From NCBI GenBank assembly GCA_030593075.1, contig JAUVHW010000006.1, positions 1 to 38,783 of the forward strand: a stretch of 38,783 bases of DNA, in the 5' to 3' direction. The DNA is from Ardenticatenales bacterium. GTDB lineage: Bacteria > Chloroflexota > Anaerolineae > Promineifilales > UBA4811. Shown piece after piece: positions 24,271 to 33,066 of this stretch. Position numbers and translations under genes: made by a program. The notes beneath the pieces are model-generated. The model ran no database searches and had not been told where the DNA came from. It saw nothing but the letters and a program-made list of their open reading frames with translations. Every line of letters begins with the position of its first letter. Positions within the stretch are counted from its first letter, which is position 1.

Positions 24271-25293
24271 CTACTGCCCGGCAAGGCGACGCGCGGTGGC
24301 CACGTCTCTATGCACCTGGTCTACCAACTCCTCGACACCGTCAAACCGCTTCTCGTCCCGAATCCGCGCCAGGAACTCTAGAGCCAGCTCCTGACCGGCC
24401 AGATCACCCGAGAAACCAACGAGGTGCGCCTCGATCACCATCTCCTCGCCCGCTGTCAGCGTCGGGCGGAACCCGATGTTAATGGCGGCCGGGTAGGACG
24501 ACCCCCTCACTGACGCCCGGGCGGCGTACACACCGCGCGCCGGGCGGGCATGACTCTCCCAGACCCGCAAATTGGCGGTAGGAAAGCCGATCTGCCGGCC
24601 CCTCCCATCCCCCATCACCACCGTGCCAGGTAACCGGAATGGGCGGCCGAGCCAGCGATTGGCCTCCTCGATACTGCCCTCCTGGATGCATCGGCGAATG
24701 CGCGAGCTGCTCACCGGCGCGCCATCGATGGTCAACGTCTGCACGGTGTGCACCGCGAACCCCTTGACATCGCCCTGTGCTCTCAGGAATGCCACATCCC
24801 CTTCCCGCTGGTAACCGAGGGCGAAACCCTGGCCGACCCATATCTCCCTCAGGTCAAGCCGGTCAACAAGCAGATCCACGAAATCGGCTGCCCGGGTGGC
24901 TCGTAGTCGCTCATCAAACGGAAGCGTGATTACCAACTCGACGCCTAGCTCGCGGAGGAGTCGTGCCCGCTCATCTGGCGTGGTCAGATAGTGGCCAGGA
25001 CGAGGGCCACGCAAGAAACTGCCAGGCAGAGGGAAGAACGTAAGTGCGCCCGTCCGCCACGCTTCGGTGCTAGCGAGTCTGCCAACGCCGGCAGAGGATG
25101 CACCCGCGACAGGGCCGGCACCCCTGCCAGCCACAGCAGCCTCCGATCTGGGTGTGCAAGGGACAGTCGGATGCACCGCCAGCATCTCTCGTACTACGCG
25201 CTGATGACCGAGATGGACACCGTCAAATGCACCGATGGTCAGGCTGGTCGGGCGGTCAGGCTCGAGTGGAAAGAGGGAACGGAGGTGTTCCAT
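24271..25293 (-). CDS. ribF: Bifunctional riboflavin kinase/FAD synthetase
   Basis: 340 residues. The N-terminal nucleotidyltransferase domain has G-A-F-D-G-V-H-L-G-H (21-30). The C-terminal riboflavin kinase domain has G-F-P-T-A-N-L and N-I-G-F-R-P-T. It converts riboflavin to FMN and FMN to FAD. Two oddities are visible. About 25 extra Ala/Gly/Ser-rich residues (about 43-80) lie between the GHxGH helix and the next strand. The usual T-F-x-P-H-P motif reads T-F-F-P-L-P-G, with Leu replacing the conserved His. It is the last gene of the nusA operon, 13 bp after truB. Confidence 0.92.
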   Translation of the reverse strand: MEHLRSLFPLEPDRPTSLTIGAFDGVHLGHQRVVREMLAVHPTVPCTPRSEAAVAGRGAGPVAGASSAGVGRLASTEAWRTGALTFFPLPGSFLRGPRPGHYLTTPDERARLLRELGVELVITLPFDERLRATRAADFVDLLVDRLDLREIWVGQGFALGYQREGDVAFLRAQGDVKGFAVHTVQTLTIDGAPVSSSRIRRCIQEGSIEEANRWLGRPFRLPGTVVMGDGRGRQIGFPTANLRVWESHARPARGVYAARASVRGSSYPAAINIGFRPTLTAGEEMVIEAHLVGFSGDLAGQELALEFLARIRDEKRFDGVEELVDQVHRDVATARRLAGQ

Positions 25294-25306
25294 CCAGAGC
25301 TAACGC

Positions 25307-26176
25307 TCAGGCAAAGACCTTGTGGGGCAGCCACCCAGAGCCGTCGTTCGAGGGTTTGACCAGAGCGAAGAAGGCGCCCTCAGTCGTCTGCGCGCGAACG
25401 AGGTCAGCCACGGGATGCTCCGGCCGGCGAGGAACTGGCTGTCCGTGAATCAGCCGCTCTGCCGCCTGGGCATCCAGAGTCAGCCGCGGGAAATCGGCCA
25501 CTGCCACCTCCATCGGCAGCAGACTGGATTGCCAGTTGTCCGCGCTCAGCTCATTCAGTGGGACAGATTCTTCCAGATCGAAGCGACCGCAGCGGATCCG
25601 CGTCAGGCGGGTCAAGTGGGCTCCGCAACCCAGCTTCTGGCCTAGGTCGTGCGCTAGCGAGCGGACGTAGGTCCCGGCCGAGCAGGTGACCTCCATACAG
25701 AAGTCAGGTGGGCACCACTCTGTCAGCGCAATGTGGGAGACGAACGCCGAACGAGGTTCGCGTTGCACCATGATGCCGCGCCGTGCCAGCTTGTAGAGTG
25801 GCTGCCCTGCCTTCTTGACAGCAGAGTACATCGGCGGCACCTGAGCGATGGGACCCCTGAACTTCTCGAGAGCCGCCTCAACTTCATCGCGCCCGACAGC
25901 CACCGAACCACTCCGGACCGCCTGGCCGTCAGCATCATAGGTGTCAGTTTCAACGCCCAGGCGGACGGTAGCTCGGTAGCTCTTGTCCGAGGCCGAGACA
26001 TACTCGGATAGGCGGGTAGCACGTCCCACACAGATCACTAGCACGCCGGTTGCCATAGGGTCCAGCGAGCCAGCGTGGCCAACCTTGCGGGTTCCCGTGG
26101 CGCGCCGCGCGGCGTTCACGACGTCGTGTGACGTAACCCCCGCAGGCTTGTTGATATTGAGAATCCCGGCAATCAC
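25307..26176 (-). CDS. truB: tRNA pseudouridine-55 synthase
   Basis: 289 residues. It begins I-L-N-I-N-K-P-A-G-V-T-S-H-D, and the catalytic motif G-H-A-G-S-L-D-P-M-A-T-G-V-L carries Asp39. It isomerises uridine 55 in the T-loop of tRNAs. The C-terminal part has a PUA-like region. Its ATG overlaps the nrnA stop by 4 bp (ATGA), so it is translationally coupled within the nusA operon. Confidence 0.96.
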   Translation of the reverse strand: MIAGILNINKPAGVTSHDVVNAARRATGTRKVGHAGSLDPMATGVLVICVGRATRLSEYVSASDKSYRATVRLGVETDTYDADGQAVRSGSVAVGRDEVEAALEKFRGPIAQVPPMYSAVKKAGQPLYKLARRGIMVQREPRSAFVSHIALTEWCPPDFCMEVTCSAGTYVRSLAHDLGQKLGCGAHLTRLTRIRCGRFDLEESVPLNELSADNWQSSLLPMEVAVADFPRLTLDAQAAERLIHGQPVPRRPEHPVADLVRAQTTEGAFFALVKPSNDGSGWLPHKVFA

Positions 26177-27153
26177 TGTCTTGCCAGCTGCTCGCGCCGC
26201 GCTCTCTTGACCATCTCCATGACCCGGTTCCTTGTCGGGTCCAGCGGGTCCTCAACAGTGCAGCCGGAGGCGACCCGGTGGCCTCCCCCACCCAGGTCTA
26301 GCGCAATTCCGCTGACGTCAAAGCCGGGCTTGGCTCGGAAACTGACCTCAACCTTCCCCTCATCCGTCTCCACAAAGCTGACTGCTATGTCTGCTTCCTG
26401 GGCGGTGATCAGCAAACTCACGACGCTAGCATCACCATTGGCAGGGTAACCGGATCCACGCCGGCTGGCGGCCGAGGAGTGAACCGAGACCACCCGGTCA
26501 TCCAGCTGCACCGTCTCCAGCAGCGCACCCCAGAAGCGAATTGAGTCATAGGGTCTGCGGTTCACAGTTCGGGCCGTGATGTCCGAGAGGTCTGCACCTC
26601 CCTTCATCAGCTCCGCTGCCACTCGCATCACCTCGGGCGTCACGTTGGCGGTGCGAAAGCAGAGCGTATCGGTGACCAGGCCCGTCAGCAAACACGACGC
26701 GAGGTCGGGGTCCAGCTCGAGTCCCCAGGCCCTCATCAGGCGAAAGAGAGACTCGGTAGTGGCCACGGTATCCGGCAAGACGATGTTCACCTCACCATAC
26801 TCGGTGTTCGTGACGTGATGGTCGATGTTGATGACCGGGGCGCGGCCGGTGCTAGCTGCCCGAAACACTCGCCCACAGCGGCGCTCGTCGCTGCAATCGA
26901 GTGCCAAGATCAGGTCAAACCGCCCGCGGGTGGACCTGACCACATCGGCCGCTCCAGGAAGGAAGCGGTATTTCTCCGGAACGCCATCGTCGCAGGCCAG
27001 AGTTACCTTGCTCTTCCCGAGCTGGCGCAGCAGCAGTCCCAGCCCCAGTAGGGAACCGATGGCGTCTCCGTCCGGCGCTACGTGGGTAACCCCCAGGATT
27101 GCCTTGGCATCGGAGATGAGGCGCAGCGCCTCCTGACGATCAGCATCATACAT
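26173..27153 (-). CDS. nrnA: DHH-family oligoribonuclease/pAp phosphatase (NrnA)
   Basis: 326 residues. DHH domain motifs: H-V-A-P-D-G-D-A (24-31), the D-C-S-D segment around Asp86, and I-D-H-H (110-113). The DHHA1 domain ends in G-G-G-G-H. This family degrades nano-RNAs to mononucleotides and dephosphorylates 3'-phosphoadenosine 5'-phosphate. I chose the ATG at 27153, not the longer frame: it overlaps the rbfA stop by 8 bp (ATGTATGA) and has a purine-rich site inside rbfA. The order rbfA-nrnA-truB is common in bacteria. Confidence 0.93.
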   Translation of the reverse strand: MYDADRQEALRLISDAKAILGVTHVAPDGDAIGSLLGLGLLLRQLGKSKVTLACDDGVPEKYRFLPGAADVVRSTRGRFDLILALDCSDERRCGRVFRAASTGRAPVINIDHHVTNTEYGEVNIVLPDTVATTESLFRLMRAWGLELDPDLASCLLTGLVTDTLCFRTANVTPEVMRVAAELMKGGADLSDITARTVNRRPYDSIRFWGALLETVQLDDRVVSVHSSAASRRGSGYPANGDASVVSLLITAQEADIAVSFVETDEGKVEVSFRAKPGFDVSGIALDLGGGGHRVASGCTVEDPLDPTRNRVMEMVKRARREQLARQ

Positions 27154-27508
27154 CGCCCCCCTCCTCCCCCCCGCCCAACGAGTCGAGCAGACGACCGATT
27201 CGCTCTCCGCGCTCCAGGGAGGGGTCCCAGTAGAAACGCAGTTCGGGAGTACGGCGCAGGCGAACTCGTGCGCCAATCTCGCTACGCAGGTAGCCCTTGG
27301 CGTGATCCAGGGCCGCCATCACCTCCGGCCGGCGCTCCTCAGCCCCCAGCGCGTTAACGTACACCTCCGCATAGGCCAGTTCCCGGTCAATCGTGACGTC
27401 GGTAACAGTTACGAGCGCAAGCCGTGGGTCCTTGGCATCACGAAGGAACAGATCGCTCAGCTCGGAACGAATGCGGTCGGCAACTCGCCTCTGGCGTATG
27501 GTCGGCAT
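27146..27508 (-). CDS. rbfA: Ribosome-binding factor A
   Basis: 120 residues, normal length. A type II KH-like fold is indicated by R-V-A-D-R-I-R-S-E-L, D-P-R-L-A-L-V-T-V-T-D-V and A-Y-A-E-V-Y-V. It aids late maturation of the 30S subunit near the 16S rRNA 5' end. The C-terminal tail is Gly/Glu-rich and overlaps the start of nrnA. It begins 10 bp after infB. Confidence 0.95.
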   Translation of the reverse strand: MPTIRQRRVADRIRSELSDLFLRDAKDPRLALVTVTDVTIDRELAYAEVYVNALGAEERRPEVMAALDHAKGYLRSEIGARVRLRRTPELRFYWDPSLERGERIGRLLDSLGGGEEGGDV

Positions 27509-27518
27509 GGACTCCGGG

Positions 27519-29294
27519 CTAGTTCACGCGCTCTACGACGTAGAACTCGATGATGTCTCCCTCTTGATAGTCCTCCACCCCCTCCAATCCAACGCCGCAC
27601 TCGAAGCCTTCCCTCACCTCGAGGACGTCCTCTTTGAATCGCTTGAGAGATCCAACCGGGCCATCAGAGACGACGTTGTCACCCCGCAAGAGCCGAGCCT
27701 GCGCATTGCGGCGCGCCTCGCCCTCTTGGACGTAGCAGCCGGCGACCGGGCCTGCCCGCCGGACCCGGAAGATAGCGCGCACCTCGGCCTTGCCAATGAC
27801 GACGTCTGCGTATTCGGGTTCCAACATCCCCTTGAGCGCCTTGTCCACATCCTCTATGAGCTTGTAGATGATGTCATAGGTGTGGATGCTGACGCCGCTC
27901 ACTTCGGCGGTCTTGCGGGCGGCCCCGTCGGGCTCAACACAGAAGCCAATGACAACCGCATCGGAAGCGGAGGCGAGCATGACGTCAGAATCGGTGATGT
28001 TCCCGGTGTCAGCCCGCAGGATGTTGACTTTTAGTTCATCGTAGGATAGGTTCTCAAGCGAACTGACAATAGGCTCCAACGATCCCTGGACATCGGCTTT
28101 GACGATCAGGTTGAGCGATTTGGCCTCGCCAGCCTCAAAACGGGCAAAGATGTCATCCAGACTGTACCCCTTTCGAGGTCCAGCCGCCTGCTCTATGTCC
28201 CGCTGACGTTGCTCCACGATCGCCCTGCCCTGCTTATCGTCGGGAACCACCTCAAAAAGGTCGCCAGCGGTCGGCACACCGCTGAGCCCCATGACCTGCA
28301 CCGGGACCGAAGGGCCGGCCTGCTCGATGCGCGTTCCACGATAGTCGGACATGGCTCGGATCTTCCCGCAGACCGTGCCGGAGACCACAGCCTGCCCAAC
28401 GCGCAGTGTCCCATTCTGCACCAGCAGAGTAGAGACCACTCCTTTGGTGCGCTCAAGTCTCCCCTCGATCACGGTGCCAAAGGTCCTTCCCTGAGGATTG
28501 GCACGGATGTCAGTATCCTCTGCCACCAACAGAATGGCCTCCAACAGGTCGTCCAGTCCCTCCTCTGTCTTTGCTGAGGCAGGGATGACCATGGTGTTGC
28601 CCCCCCATTCGTCGGGCGTCAAGTCAATGTCGGACAACTGCTGCTTCACCAGTTCAGGGTTCGCGGTGTCCCTGTCCATCTTGTTGAGGGCTACGACAAC
28701 AGGAACGCCCGCCGCTCTGGCATGGTCCAGCGCTTCGCGGGTCTGAGGCATCACACCGTCGTCGGCCGCCACTACCAGAACTGCGACGTCTGTGGCGCGG
28801 GCGCCGCGGGCTCGCATGGCTGTGAACGCCTCGTGGCCCGGCGTGTCCAGGAAGGTTACCTCTTGCCCTTCATGCACAATCTGGTATGCGCCCATATGCT
28901 GAGTGATCCCGCCGGCCTCACCTGGCTGCACCTCAGTATGCCGGATGACATCCAGGAGCGACGTCTTGCCGTGATCCACATGGCCCAGCATGGTGACGAC
29001 GGGGGCGCGGCGGACCAGGTTCTCCTCCTGCTCCTGCTGGATTATCTGCCGCCATTCGGGAAGCTCCTGTGCCTCCTCCTCTTCCACAGCCTCAGCAGCA
29101 AGGAAGACACCCTCAAACCCCATCTCCCCCGCCACGATGGCGGCCGTCTCAAAATCGATCTGCTGGTTGATGTTGGCGATGATGCCATTGCTCATCAACT
29201 CCTTGATGACGTCAATGGGGCTCGCCTCCAAGAGCTCGGCTAGCTCGCGGACAGTAAGGAAACTTGGGATCTCGATCTGTTTCTTGTCTGCCAT
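27519..29294 (-). CDS. infB: Translation initiation factor IF-2 (short form)
   Basis: 591 residues. It places initiator tRNA on the ribosome in a GTP-dependent way. A single IF2-N domain (about 11-60, [11 protein letters not shown]) leads quickly into the G domain: G-H-V-D-H-G-K-T (104-111), D-T-P-G-H-E, N-K-M-D. Domains II, III and the tRNA-binding C-terminal domain follow. It lacks the several-hundred-residue N-terminal extension of the E. coli protein, as in many deep-branching bacteria. AGGAGG lies 5 nt before the ATG. Confidence 0.97.
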   Translation of the reverse strand: MADKKQIEIPSFLTVRELAELLEASPIDVIKELMSNGIIANINQQIDFETAAIVAGEMGFEGVFLAAEAVEEEEAQELPEWRQIIQQEQEENLVRRAPVVTMLGHVDHGKTSLLDVIRHTEVQPGEAGGITQHMGAYQIVHEGQEVTFLDTPGHEAFTAMRARGARATDVAVLVVAADDGVMPQTREALDHARAAGVPVVVALNKMDRDTANPELVKQQLSDIDLTPDEWGGNTMVIPASAKTEEGLDDLLEAILLVAEDTDIRANPQGRTFGTVIEGRLERTKGVVSTLLVQNGTLRVGQAVVSGTVCGKIRAMSDYRGTRIEQAGPSVPVQVMGLSGVPTAGDLFEVVPDDKQGRAIVEQRQRDIEQAAGPRKGYSLDDIFARFEAGEAKSLNLIVKADVQGSLEPIVSSLENLSYDELKVNILRADTGNITDSDVMLASASDAVVIGFCVEPDGAARKTAEVSGVSIHTYDIIYKLIEDVDKALKGMLEPEYADVVIGKAEVRAIFRVRRAGPVAGCYVQEGEARRNAQARLLRGDNVVSDGPVGSLKRFKEDVLEVREGFECGVGLEGVEDYQEGDIIEFYVVERVN

Positions 29295-29318
29295 GCTATC
29301 CTCCTGGGCTCTGCGCGC

Positions 29319-29735
29319 TCAGCCCTCGGAAACCCCGCCAGGCTCTGCCAGCTCTCGTTCAAGAAAAGCCAGCAGAGCTGCCCTGTCATCCTCAGAAACT
29401 GACGTCCGCAGGGCGCGGGACAGGACTCTGTTCGAGGATAGCGCTTTCTTCCAGCAGGCAGAGTCGCGACATAGATAGGCGCCCCGCCCAGCCTGTTTCC
29501 CACTGGGGTCGACCACGATCTTGTGAGCCGGCAAGGACGCACCCGCCCGCCCGTCTCCACGCTCCTGCTCGGGAGCCGGCGGCTCCAGTCGGCCTGCCTG
29601 GACAGGCGGCGTAACAACAGAACCCTGCACGCGCACTAGACGCAACAACGAGCGCTTAGGCCGGGCGACTCCGCAGGCGACACACGTTCTCAGGGGAACG
29701 TGTTTGCGCCGCCCCTTTGGTTTCTGCTTGCTCAT
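29319..29735 (-). CDS. ylxR: YlxR/DUF448 family protein with internal insertion
   Basis: 138 residues, against ~90 for typical YlxR. The family signature is intact: R-T-C-V-A-C-G, L-L-R-L-V-R, and V-D-P-S-G-K-Q-A-G-R-G-A-Y-L-C. Between the second and third of these lies about 35 residues of Pro/Gly/Glu-rich sequence, which accounts for the extra length. YlxR binds RNA and is encoded between nusA and infB in very many bacteria. Its ATG overlaps the nusA stop by 4 bp, and infB starts 24 bp after it. Confidence 0.92.
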   Translation of the reverse strand: MSKQKPKGRRKHVPLRTCVACGVARPKRSLLRLVRVQGSVVTPPVQAGRLEPPAPEQERGDGRAGASLPAHKIVVDPSGKQAGRGAYLCRDSACWKKALSSNRVLSRALRTSVSEDDRAALLAFLERELAEPGGVSEG

Positions 29736-31678
29736 GACTCCAGAAACTCGTCCCAGTCTGCGGGTCCGCCCCGCTTGCGCTTCCGCCTGACGACTACCTC
29801 GCCCGTCTCCTCGTCTAGTACCAGCTGTCGTCGCTTCTTCTTCCCTTTTCTGGTCGCGGCCGGGGCCTCCTCCTCGCGCCGCGCCGGGACAACGACCCGC
29901 GCCCGGTCTGGTGGCTTCTCGCTCACCGGTTCAGGTTCGGCTGCCGGCTCGGGCTCGGCAGATGGAATCTGGATCTCAGGCGGCGGCTCTTCATACAGAG
30001 CGACCAGCTGGATCTCGCCCTCTTCTTCCTCGGTGCTCGGCTCCGGGTGGTCCGCCTCCAGCAGTTCAGCGTCCTCACCCTCCTCCGCCAGCTCGGCCGC
30101 CTCAGCCGCCTCTGGCTCCTCGACCTCGAGCTCGAGCTCTGGCAGGGCAGGTTCCTCCTCGATGCCCAGGCGTTCAGCCAACTCCTCGGCCGTCTGGGGC
30201 AGGTCGGCCGACGCTACCCGCTCCTGCACCTCGGCCAGGGCACCAGCATCCAGCTCGGCGCGCCGCTGCAACTCATCAGCGTCGAAAGAAAGCAGAGCAA
30301 CTAGGTCGCCCACAGTGCCAAATCCATGCTGAGCAAGCGTCTCTGCCAGCTCTTCGTCCAGTTCGATTAGCTCCAGCGGCATCTGCCAGAAGAGTCGATC
30401 AACCGCCTTGCGAACCTCTTCCTCAGCCTTTCGCCGGGCCTCAGCAAGTTCTTCGAACCGCCCCTCTACCAGATCAATGACGCGGTTGAGAGTCTGGAAA
30501 TCCTCGGCCGTTATCGGCCGCTCGGCCGCTTTCTTTGCCAATACTACCTCGGCCTGCTCCAGCAGACTGCTCTCCTTGGCCACGACATCCGCCACCAACG
30601 GATCGTCTCGCTTTGCCAGAGCATCAATGGCTGCTTCGCTCAGGCTCTTGATGTCAATACGCCACCCGGTCAACTTGGCGGCCAAACGGGCATTCTGCCC
30701 CTCGCGGCCGATAGCCAGCGAGAGCTGGTCGTCAGAGACGATGACGGTCGCCGTCTTGCCGTTGAGCGCGTCCGGCCGCAGATAGACCTGAGAAACCCGC
30801 GCCGGGCTCAAGGCCTTGGCGATAAAGACCCGCGGATCCGAGTTCCACTCGATGATATCGATCTTCTCATCATTGAGTTCCCGTACAATGCTCTGGATGC
30901 GCACACCACGCATGCCCACGCAAGCTCCAACGGGATCAACCCCATCCTGCAAGGCGCACACAGCGACCTTGGATCGCTGACCGGCCTCCCGGGCAATGTT
31001 CTTGATATCCACCAGACCGTTAAAGATCTCGGGTACCTCTAGTTCCAGCATCCGGCGAAGCATGTTCCGATGGCTGCGTGAGACGATGATCTGTGGCCCC
31101 CGGCTGGCGCGCCGCACCTCCAGCACGTAGGCCCGCACCTTGTCGTGCGGGTAGTAACGCTCACGTGGCACCTGCTGGTTGCGTGGCAGCAGAGCTTCGG
31201 TCCGGCCCAGGCCAAGAGTGACCGCCTGGGGAGTCACGCTCTGGACGGTGCCAATGATAATCTCGCCCTCGCGGCCGGAGAAATCATCGTAGAGCTGCTC
31301 TCGCTCTGCCTCGCGAATGCGTTGGAGGATAACCTGCTTGGCGGTCTGCGCCGCAATCCTGCCAAAGTCGTGCGGCGTACTGTCAACCATCAGCATGTCG
31401 CCGATGGCCACCGGCTCCTGACTAACCTTGCGAGCGTCGGCAATGGGAAACTCGGTGCGCGGGTCCTGGACCTCCTCGACCACTTCCTTCTCCGCAAGGA
31501 TGGTCGCTGTTCCAGTAACCGGATCAACCTTGGCAATGACAGCCTGATTGTTACTGACTCCAACATTCCGGCGAAAGGCAGAGGCTAGCGCCGTCTCAAT
31601 CGCCTCCAGCACGACGTCCTTGGATAGGGCGCGTGACTCGCAGATTTCATTAAAAGCCAGCAAGAATTCGCTTTTCAT
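29732..31678 (-). CDS. nusA: Transcription termination/antitermination factor NusA with long acidic tail
   Basis: 648 residues, much longer than the ~350-500 usual. The order is: N-terminal polymerase-binding domain; S1 (about 130-200); KH1 with [13 protein letters not shown]2 with [16 protein letters not shown]; a charged coiled stretch; and a helix-hairpin-helix unit (P-L-E-L-I-E-L-D). The last ~140 residues are low-complexity: Glu/Pro/Ala-rich, then a basic K-G-K-K-K-R-R patch, then a W-D-E-F-L end. It modulates pausing, termination and antitermination. I chose the ATG at 31678; the longer frame crosses the promoter. No rimP gene lies upstream. Confidence 0.95.
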   Translation of the reverse strand: MKSEFLLAFNEICESRALSKDVVLEAIETALASAFRRNVGVSNNQAVIAKVDPVTGTATILAEKEVVEEVQDPRTEFPIADARKVSQEPVAIGDMLMVDSTPHDFGRIAAQTAKQVILQRIREAEREQLYDDFSGREGEIIIGTVQSVTPQAVTLGLGRTEALLPRNQQVPRERYYPHDKVRAYVLEVRRASRGPQIIVSRSHRNMLRRMLELEVPEIFNGLVDIKNIAREAGQRSKVAVCALQDGVDPVGACVGMRGVRIQSIVRELNDEKIDIIEWNSDPRVFIAKALSPARVSQVYLRPDALNGKTATVIVSDDQLSLAIGREGQNARLAAKLTGWRIDIKSLSEAAIDALAKRDDPLVADVVAKESSLLEQAEVVLAKKAAERPITAEDFQTLNRVIDLVEGRFEELAEARRKAEEEVRKAVDRLFWQMPLELIELDEELAETLAQHGFGTVGDLVALLSFDADELQRRAELDAGALAEVQERVASADLPQTAEELAERLGIEEEPALPELELEVEEPEAAEAAELAEEGEDAELLEADHPEPSTEEEEGEIQLVALYEEPPPEIQIPSAEPEPAAEPEPVSEKPPDRARVVVPARREEEAPAATRKGKKKRRQLVLDEETGEVVVRRKRKRGGPADWDEFLES

Positions 31679-31722
31679 CCGACCATCGCCTCTGAACACC
31701 GGCCTAGAGGCCCACATAAGCA

Positions 31723-31747
31723 GAAAAGTGGGGGTCGCCCACTTTTC
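31723..31747 (-). terminator. Terminator-like hairpin in the nusA leader
   Basis: GAAAAGTGGG (31723-31732) and CCCACTTTTC (31738-31747) are perfect inverted repeats around 5 nt, so the hairpin reads the same on both strands, with the TTTT inside its 3' arm. It lies ~30 nt after the predicted nusA start site and 45 nt before the gene. It could end MBL transcripts and attenuate nusA. Confidence 0.55.
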
Positions 31748-31780
31748 CGAACACACAGTATCCGAGACCGAACTAACCGC

Positions 31781-31809
31781 ATTATACCATGGAGACGCCA
31801 AACATGCAA
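31781..31809 (-). promoter_or_regulatory. Promoter of the nusA operon
   Basis: Minus-strand TTGCAT (31809-31804), a 17-bp spacer ending in T-G-G, and TATAAT (31786-31781). The predicted leader is ~97 nt. Confidence 0.7.
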
Positions 31810-31825
31810 CTACTCACGGCCGGGT

Positions 31826-32656
31826 TCAGCCGCTCATCATGCGATCGTACAGCTTTTGCAGATTCGCTGCGTGCAAGTCGGTCACCAGACCATTCAGGGG
31901 GATGCGGGATTTGCCACAGCTCTCGATGTCAATCCGGCGCAATTCCTCCAGTCCCCCTCGTTGCTCCACGACGTGGGCGACTCGCTCCTGTATGGTCTGC
32001 AGATAGCGAATGTCGCTCTCGACAACGGACTGGATCTCCCCGCGCAGGATGACCTCGCCGTGCCCCTGAACCACATTGTCCGCCGGCAGGTCGGCAATGG
32101 CTCTCAGGGAGTTGATCAGCTCCGCAAGATCGCCGTCCAGCAAGGTTGGTACAGGCATCATCGTATCGGCCGCAAACAGAACACGATCCTCCGGCACCAG
32201 AGCCGTTATGGAGTCACTGCTGTGCCCTGGCGAGTGCATCAACTGGACGGTCTTGTTCCCAAGATGAAGGTTCAGCCGGCCGTGCTCAAAGATGAGCTCA
32301 GGGAGTACTACAAACAGACCCGCCAGCTCCGGCAGCTGGGACTGCTCTTCTTCCAGCCCGGTTCGCCCCACCGTGTCCAGCAGCTGCCGGCAGAGAGCAT
32401 GTCCCACCACCACTGCATCCGGAAAGAGACAGGTACCGTAGGTGTGGTCGGCGTGGTGGTGCGTGTTGACCACGTATCTGACCGGGACATGTAGGCGTGT
32501 CTCCAGGAAGGCCTTGATCTCCCAGGTCTCCTGCGGGTAGGGTAGCGCATCGATGAGAATGGCCCCCTCCGGTGTGTATACAACACCGGCCGTCACCCCG
32601 GCATACCGGTCACTGGTGAAAACGTAAATGTCGTCTGCTACACGCTCGCGCTGCAT
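31826..32656 (-). CDS. Metallo-beta-lactamase-fold hydrolase
   Basis: 276 residues from the ATG at 32656. The metal motif is T-H-H-H-A-D-H (65-71), then S-P-G-H-S-S-D, A-A-D-T-M, and V-Q-G-H-G-E, a complete MBL-fold ligand set. An N-terminal V-A-D-D-I-Y-V-F strand precedes it, as in cyclase/hydrolase subgroups of the superfamily. The substrate is unknown. The longer frame to 32746 would cross the promoter at 32695-32724, so the shorter start is preferred, although its ribosome site is weak. It is upstream of the nusA operon on the same strand and may read into it. Confidence 0.85.
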   Translation of the reverse strand: MQRERVADDIYVFTSDRYAGVTAGVVYTPEGAILIDALPYPQETWEIKAFLETRLHVPVRYVVNTHHHADHTYGTCLFPDAVVVGHALCRQLLDTVGRTGLEEEQSQLPELAGLFVVLPELIFEHGRLNLHLGNKTVQLMHSPGHSSDSITALVPEDRVLFAADTMMPVPTLLDGDLAELINSLRAIADLPADNVVQGHGEVILRGEIQSVVESDIRYLQTIQERVAHVVEQRGGLEELRRIDIESCGKSRIPLNGLVTDLHAANLQKLYDRMMSG

Positions 32657-32694
32657 ACGCTGTGTCGCCTGCACCTCGTTGCTGGGCGTTCCGG

Positions 32695-32724
32695 AGAATA
32701 TCACAGATACCGGCCGCCTGTCAA
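32695..32724 (-). promoter_or_regulatory. Promoter of the MBL hydrolase gene
   Basis: Minus-strand TTGACA (32724-32719), an 18-bp spacer, and TATTCT (32700-32695), about 39 nt before the chosen ATG. Confidence 0.7.
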
Positions 32725-32852
32725 GGCAAAGGTGTGCGGTGCCCATGAGGGGGCAGGCCCGCCTCCCAAAGTCGTACGCCCGACCAGGGTCGCCGGAGCG
32801 GCCGCGACCCTCGGACCAGCTCCTCGGGAGCGGATCCCGCGCGTCTCAACAG

Positions 32853-33061
32853 GAAAAGACCCTCGATTTCTCGAGGGTCTTCTGCTGACGGTCCCCACCA
32901 TGCCGTGTGTTGGCCTGTTTTGAACCTGCTCTCGCAGGTGGGTGCCGGTCGAGAGGTTTTGCCTTGCTTGCGCTATCGCAGCCCCTCTACGAACTTGAGC
33001 CCCCATATGTTTAGGTGTTGGCTCAAAACTCGTTGCAACATCACGGGCACGGTAGGGTGCC
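32853..33061 (-). ncRNA. Free-standing structured RNA, 6S RNA (ssrS)-like candidate
   Basis: About 208 nt with its own promoter and intrinsic terminator and no open frame of note. A ~20-bp closing stem joins 33036-33057 to 32893-32912. After a small internal loop, a 10-bp stem (33020-33029 with 32917-32926) leads to a large bubble of 14 nt (33006-33019) opposite 12 nt (32927-32938). Then follow a second helix (32998-33005 with 32939-32946) and an inner arm. The bubble's 3' side can instead form the hairpin ACCTGC-GAGA-GCAGGT. A long rod with a promoter-like central bubble is the 6S RNA plan. tmRNA, RNase P and SRP signatures are absent. Pairings are seen; the identity is inferred. Confidence 0.55.
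32854..32879 (-). terminator. Intrinsic terminator of the structured RNA
   Basis: On the minus strand GACCCTCGA (32879-32871), a GAAA loop, and TCGAGGGTC (32866-32858) form a perfect 9-bp stem followed by TTTTCCT. It is also followed on the plus strand by a short T-rich stretch. Confidence 0.85.
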
Positions 33062-33066
33062 ACAAG

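Noticed and set aside
32853-33061. tmRNA, RNase P RNA or large SRP RNA for the structured RNA
   Set aside because: Too short for tmRNA and RNase P, no tRNA-like ends, no RNase P core motifs, and no SRP helix 8 motif.
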